Origin: an uncultured Oxalobacter sp.
GTDB taxonomy: Bacteria; Pseudomonadota; Gammaproteobacteria; Burkholderiales; Burkholderiaceae_D
Assembly (NCBI GenBank): GCA_934401755.1
Contig: CAKRSU010000047.1
Coordinates: 1 to 5,202 of the forward strand
Direction of reading: 5' to 3'
Length of the DNA: 5,202 bases
Part shown: one piece after another, positions 4,878 through 5,202 of the stretch
Position numbering within the stretch: the stretch's first letter is position 1
How the letters are laid out: each line of letters starts with the position of its first letter
Position numbers and translations under genes: made by a program
The notes under the pieces: model-generated
What the model was told of the DNA's origin: nothing
Databases searched by the model: none
The model's input: the letters and a program-made list of their open reading frames with translations, nothing else

Positions 4878-5202
4878 GTGATAAGATTTTTTGATATGTT
4901 TTCAGGTATTGGAGGCTTCAGAGCAGGGCTTGAAAGAGCAGGCGGATATAAATGCGTCGGACATTGCGAGATTGACGCATTTGCAAACAGGAGCTACAAT
5001 GCCGTATTTGATACTGAAAATGAGGTGTTTTTTGATGATGCAACAAAAATTAATCCAAAGGACATCCCGGACTTTGATATCCTTTGTGCGGGATTTCCCT
5101 GTCAGGCGTTTTCTGTCGCCGGCAGAAGACGCGGCTTTGAAGATGCCAGAGGTACGCTCATCTTTGAAATTGTCAGAGTGCTTGGAGAAAAGCGACCTAA
5201 AT
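4878..5202 (+). CDS. dcm: DNA (cytosine-5-)-methyltransferase, N-terminal 108 codons (cut by right edge)
   Basis: Transfers a methyl group from S-adenosylmethionine to C5 of cytosine in DNA. Starting at GTG 4878 the visible part shows motif I FFDMFSGIGGFRAGLERAG (4-22), motif II region HCEID (29-33, with the acidic residue that contacts SAM ribose), a DDAT near 53-56 and DFDILCAGFP (65-74) leading into motif IV PCQAFS with the catalytic Cys at 75. It continues with GRRRGFEDARGTLIFEIVRV into motif VI territory and then runs off the window. Complete members are usually 300-450 aa, so about two thirds, including the target-recognition domain, are missing and the target sequence cannot be judged. 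It is the third gene of the probable methylation cassette, 73 nt after the AbrB-like gene. The symbol is the generic family name. Confidence 0.93.
   Translation, partial: MIRFFDMFSGIGGFRAGLERAGGYKCVGHCEIDAFANRSYNAVFDTENEVFFDDATKINPKDIPDFDILCAGFPCQAFSVAGRRRGFEDARGTLIFEIVRVLGEKRPK

Overview
The window looks like part of a mobile element, probably an integrative conjugative element (ICE) or related plasmid, in a low-to-moderate GC Firmicute of the Clostridia (Lachnospiraceae/Oscillospiraceae type). The basis is the purine-rich ribosome binding sites (AGGAG, GGAGGTG), AT-leaning codon use, very tight packing of unidirectional genes, DUF3846-like and DUF3789-like proteins, and two DNA methyltransferases with no restriction enzyme in view. 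The host assignment is inference, not a database result. All genes I accept are on the + strand.

Left part (1-3330): six closely packed genes, spaced 6 to 15 nt apart or overlapping. They encode a ~289-aa protein whose start codon is probably cut by the window edge, a 141-aa acidic protein, a ~219-aa protein, a 118-aa protein with an acidic tail, a 44-aa DUF3789-like single-pass membrane peptide that a length cut-off would miss, and a 284-aa protein with a DUF3846-like N-terminus. I cannot give a biochemical function for any of them. They look like conserved cargo of clostridial conjugative elements. The operon ends at a 16-bp hairpin followed by seven T.

Middle (3331-3552): two terminator-like hairpins flank a 29-codon ORF that has its own ribosome binding site. 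The end of this ORF, including its stop codon, lies inside the second hairpin, and the next gene is an adenine methyltransferase. The layout resembles a translation-sensitive attenuator.

Right part (3553-5202): a Dam-family N6-adenine methyltransferase (IGGK, FGGGAS and DPPY motifs); an AbrB/SpoVT-type DNA-binding protein that starts 92 nt inside the methyltransferase ORF in another frame; a 73-nt spacer with a GC-rich core that can fold over the next ribosome binding site, possibly as a pseudoknot; and the first 108 codons of a C5-cytosine methyltransferase (DMFSGIGGF and GFPCQ motifs), cut by the right edge. Together these suggest an orphan methylation cassette with a linked regulator, which could protect the element from host restriction during transfer or control its own expression. 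The most interesting points are the three non-standard arrangements around the methyltransferases: the attenuator-like leader, the dual-coding overlap and the structured dcm leader. They suggest that expression of these enzymes is controlled after transcription begins.
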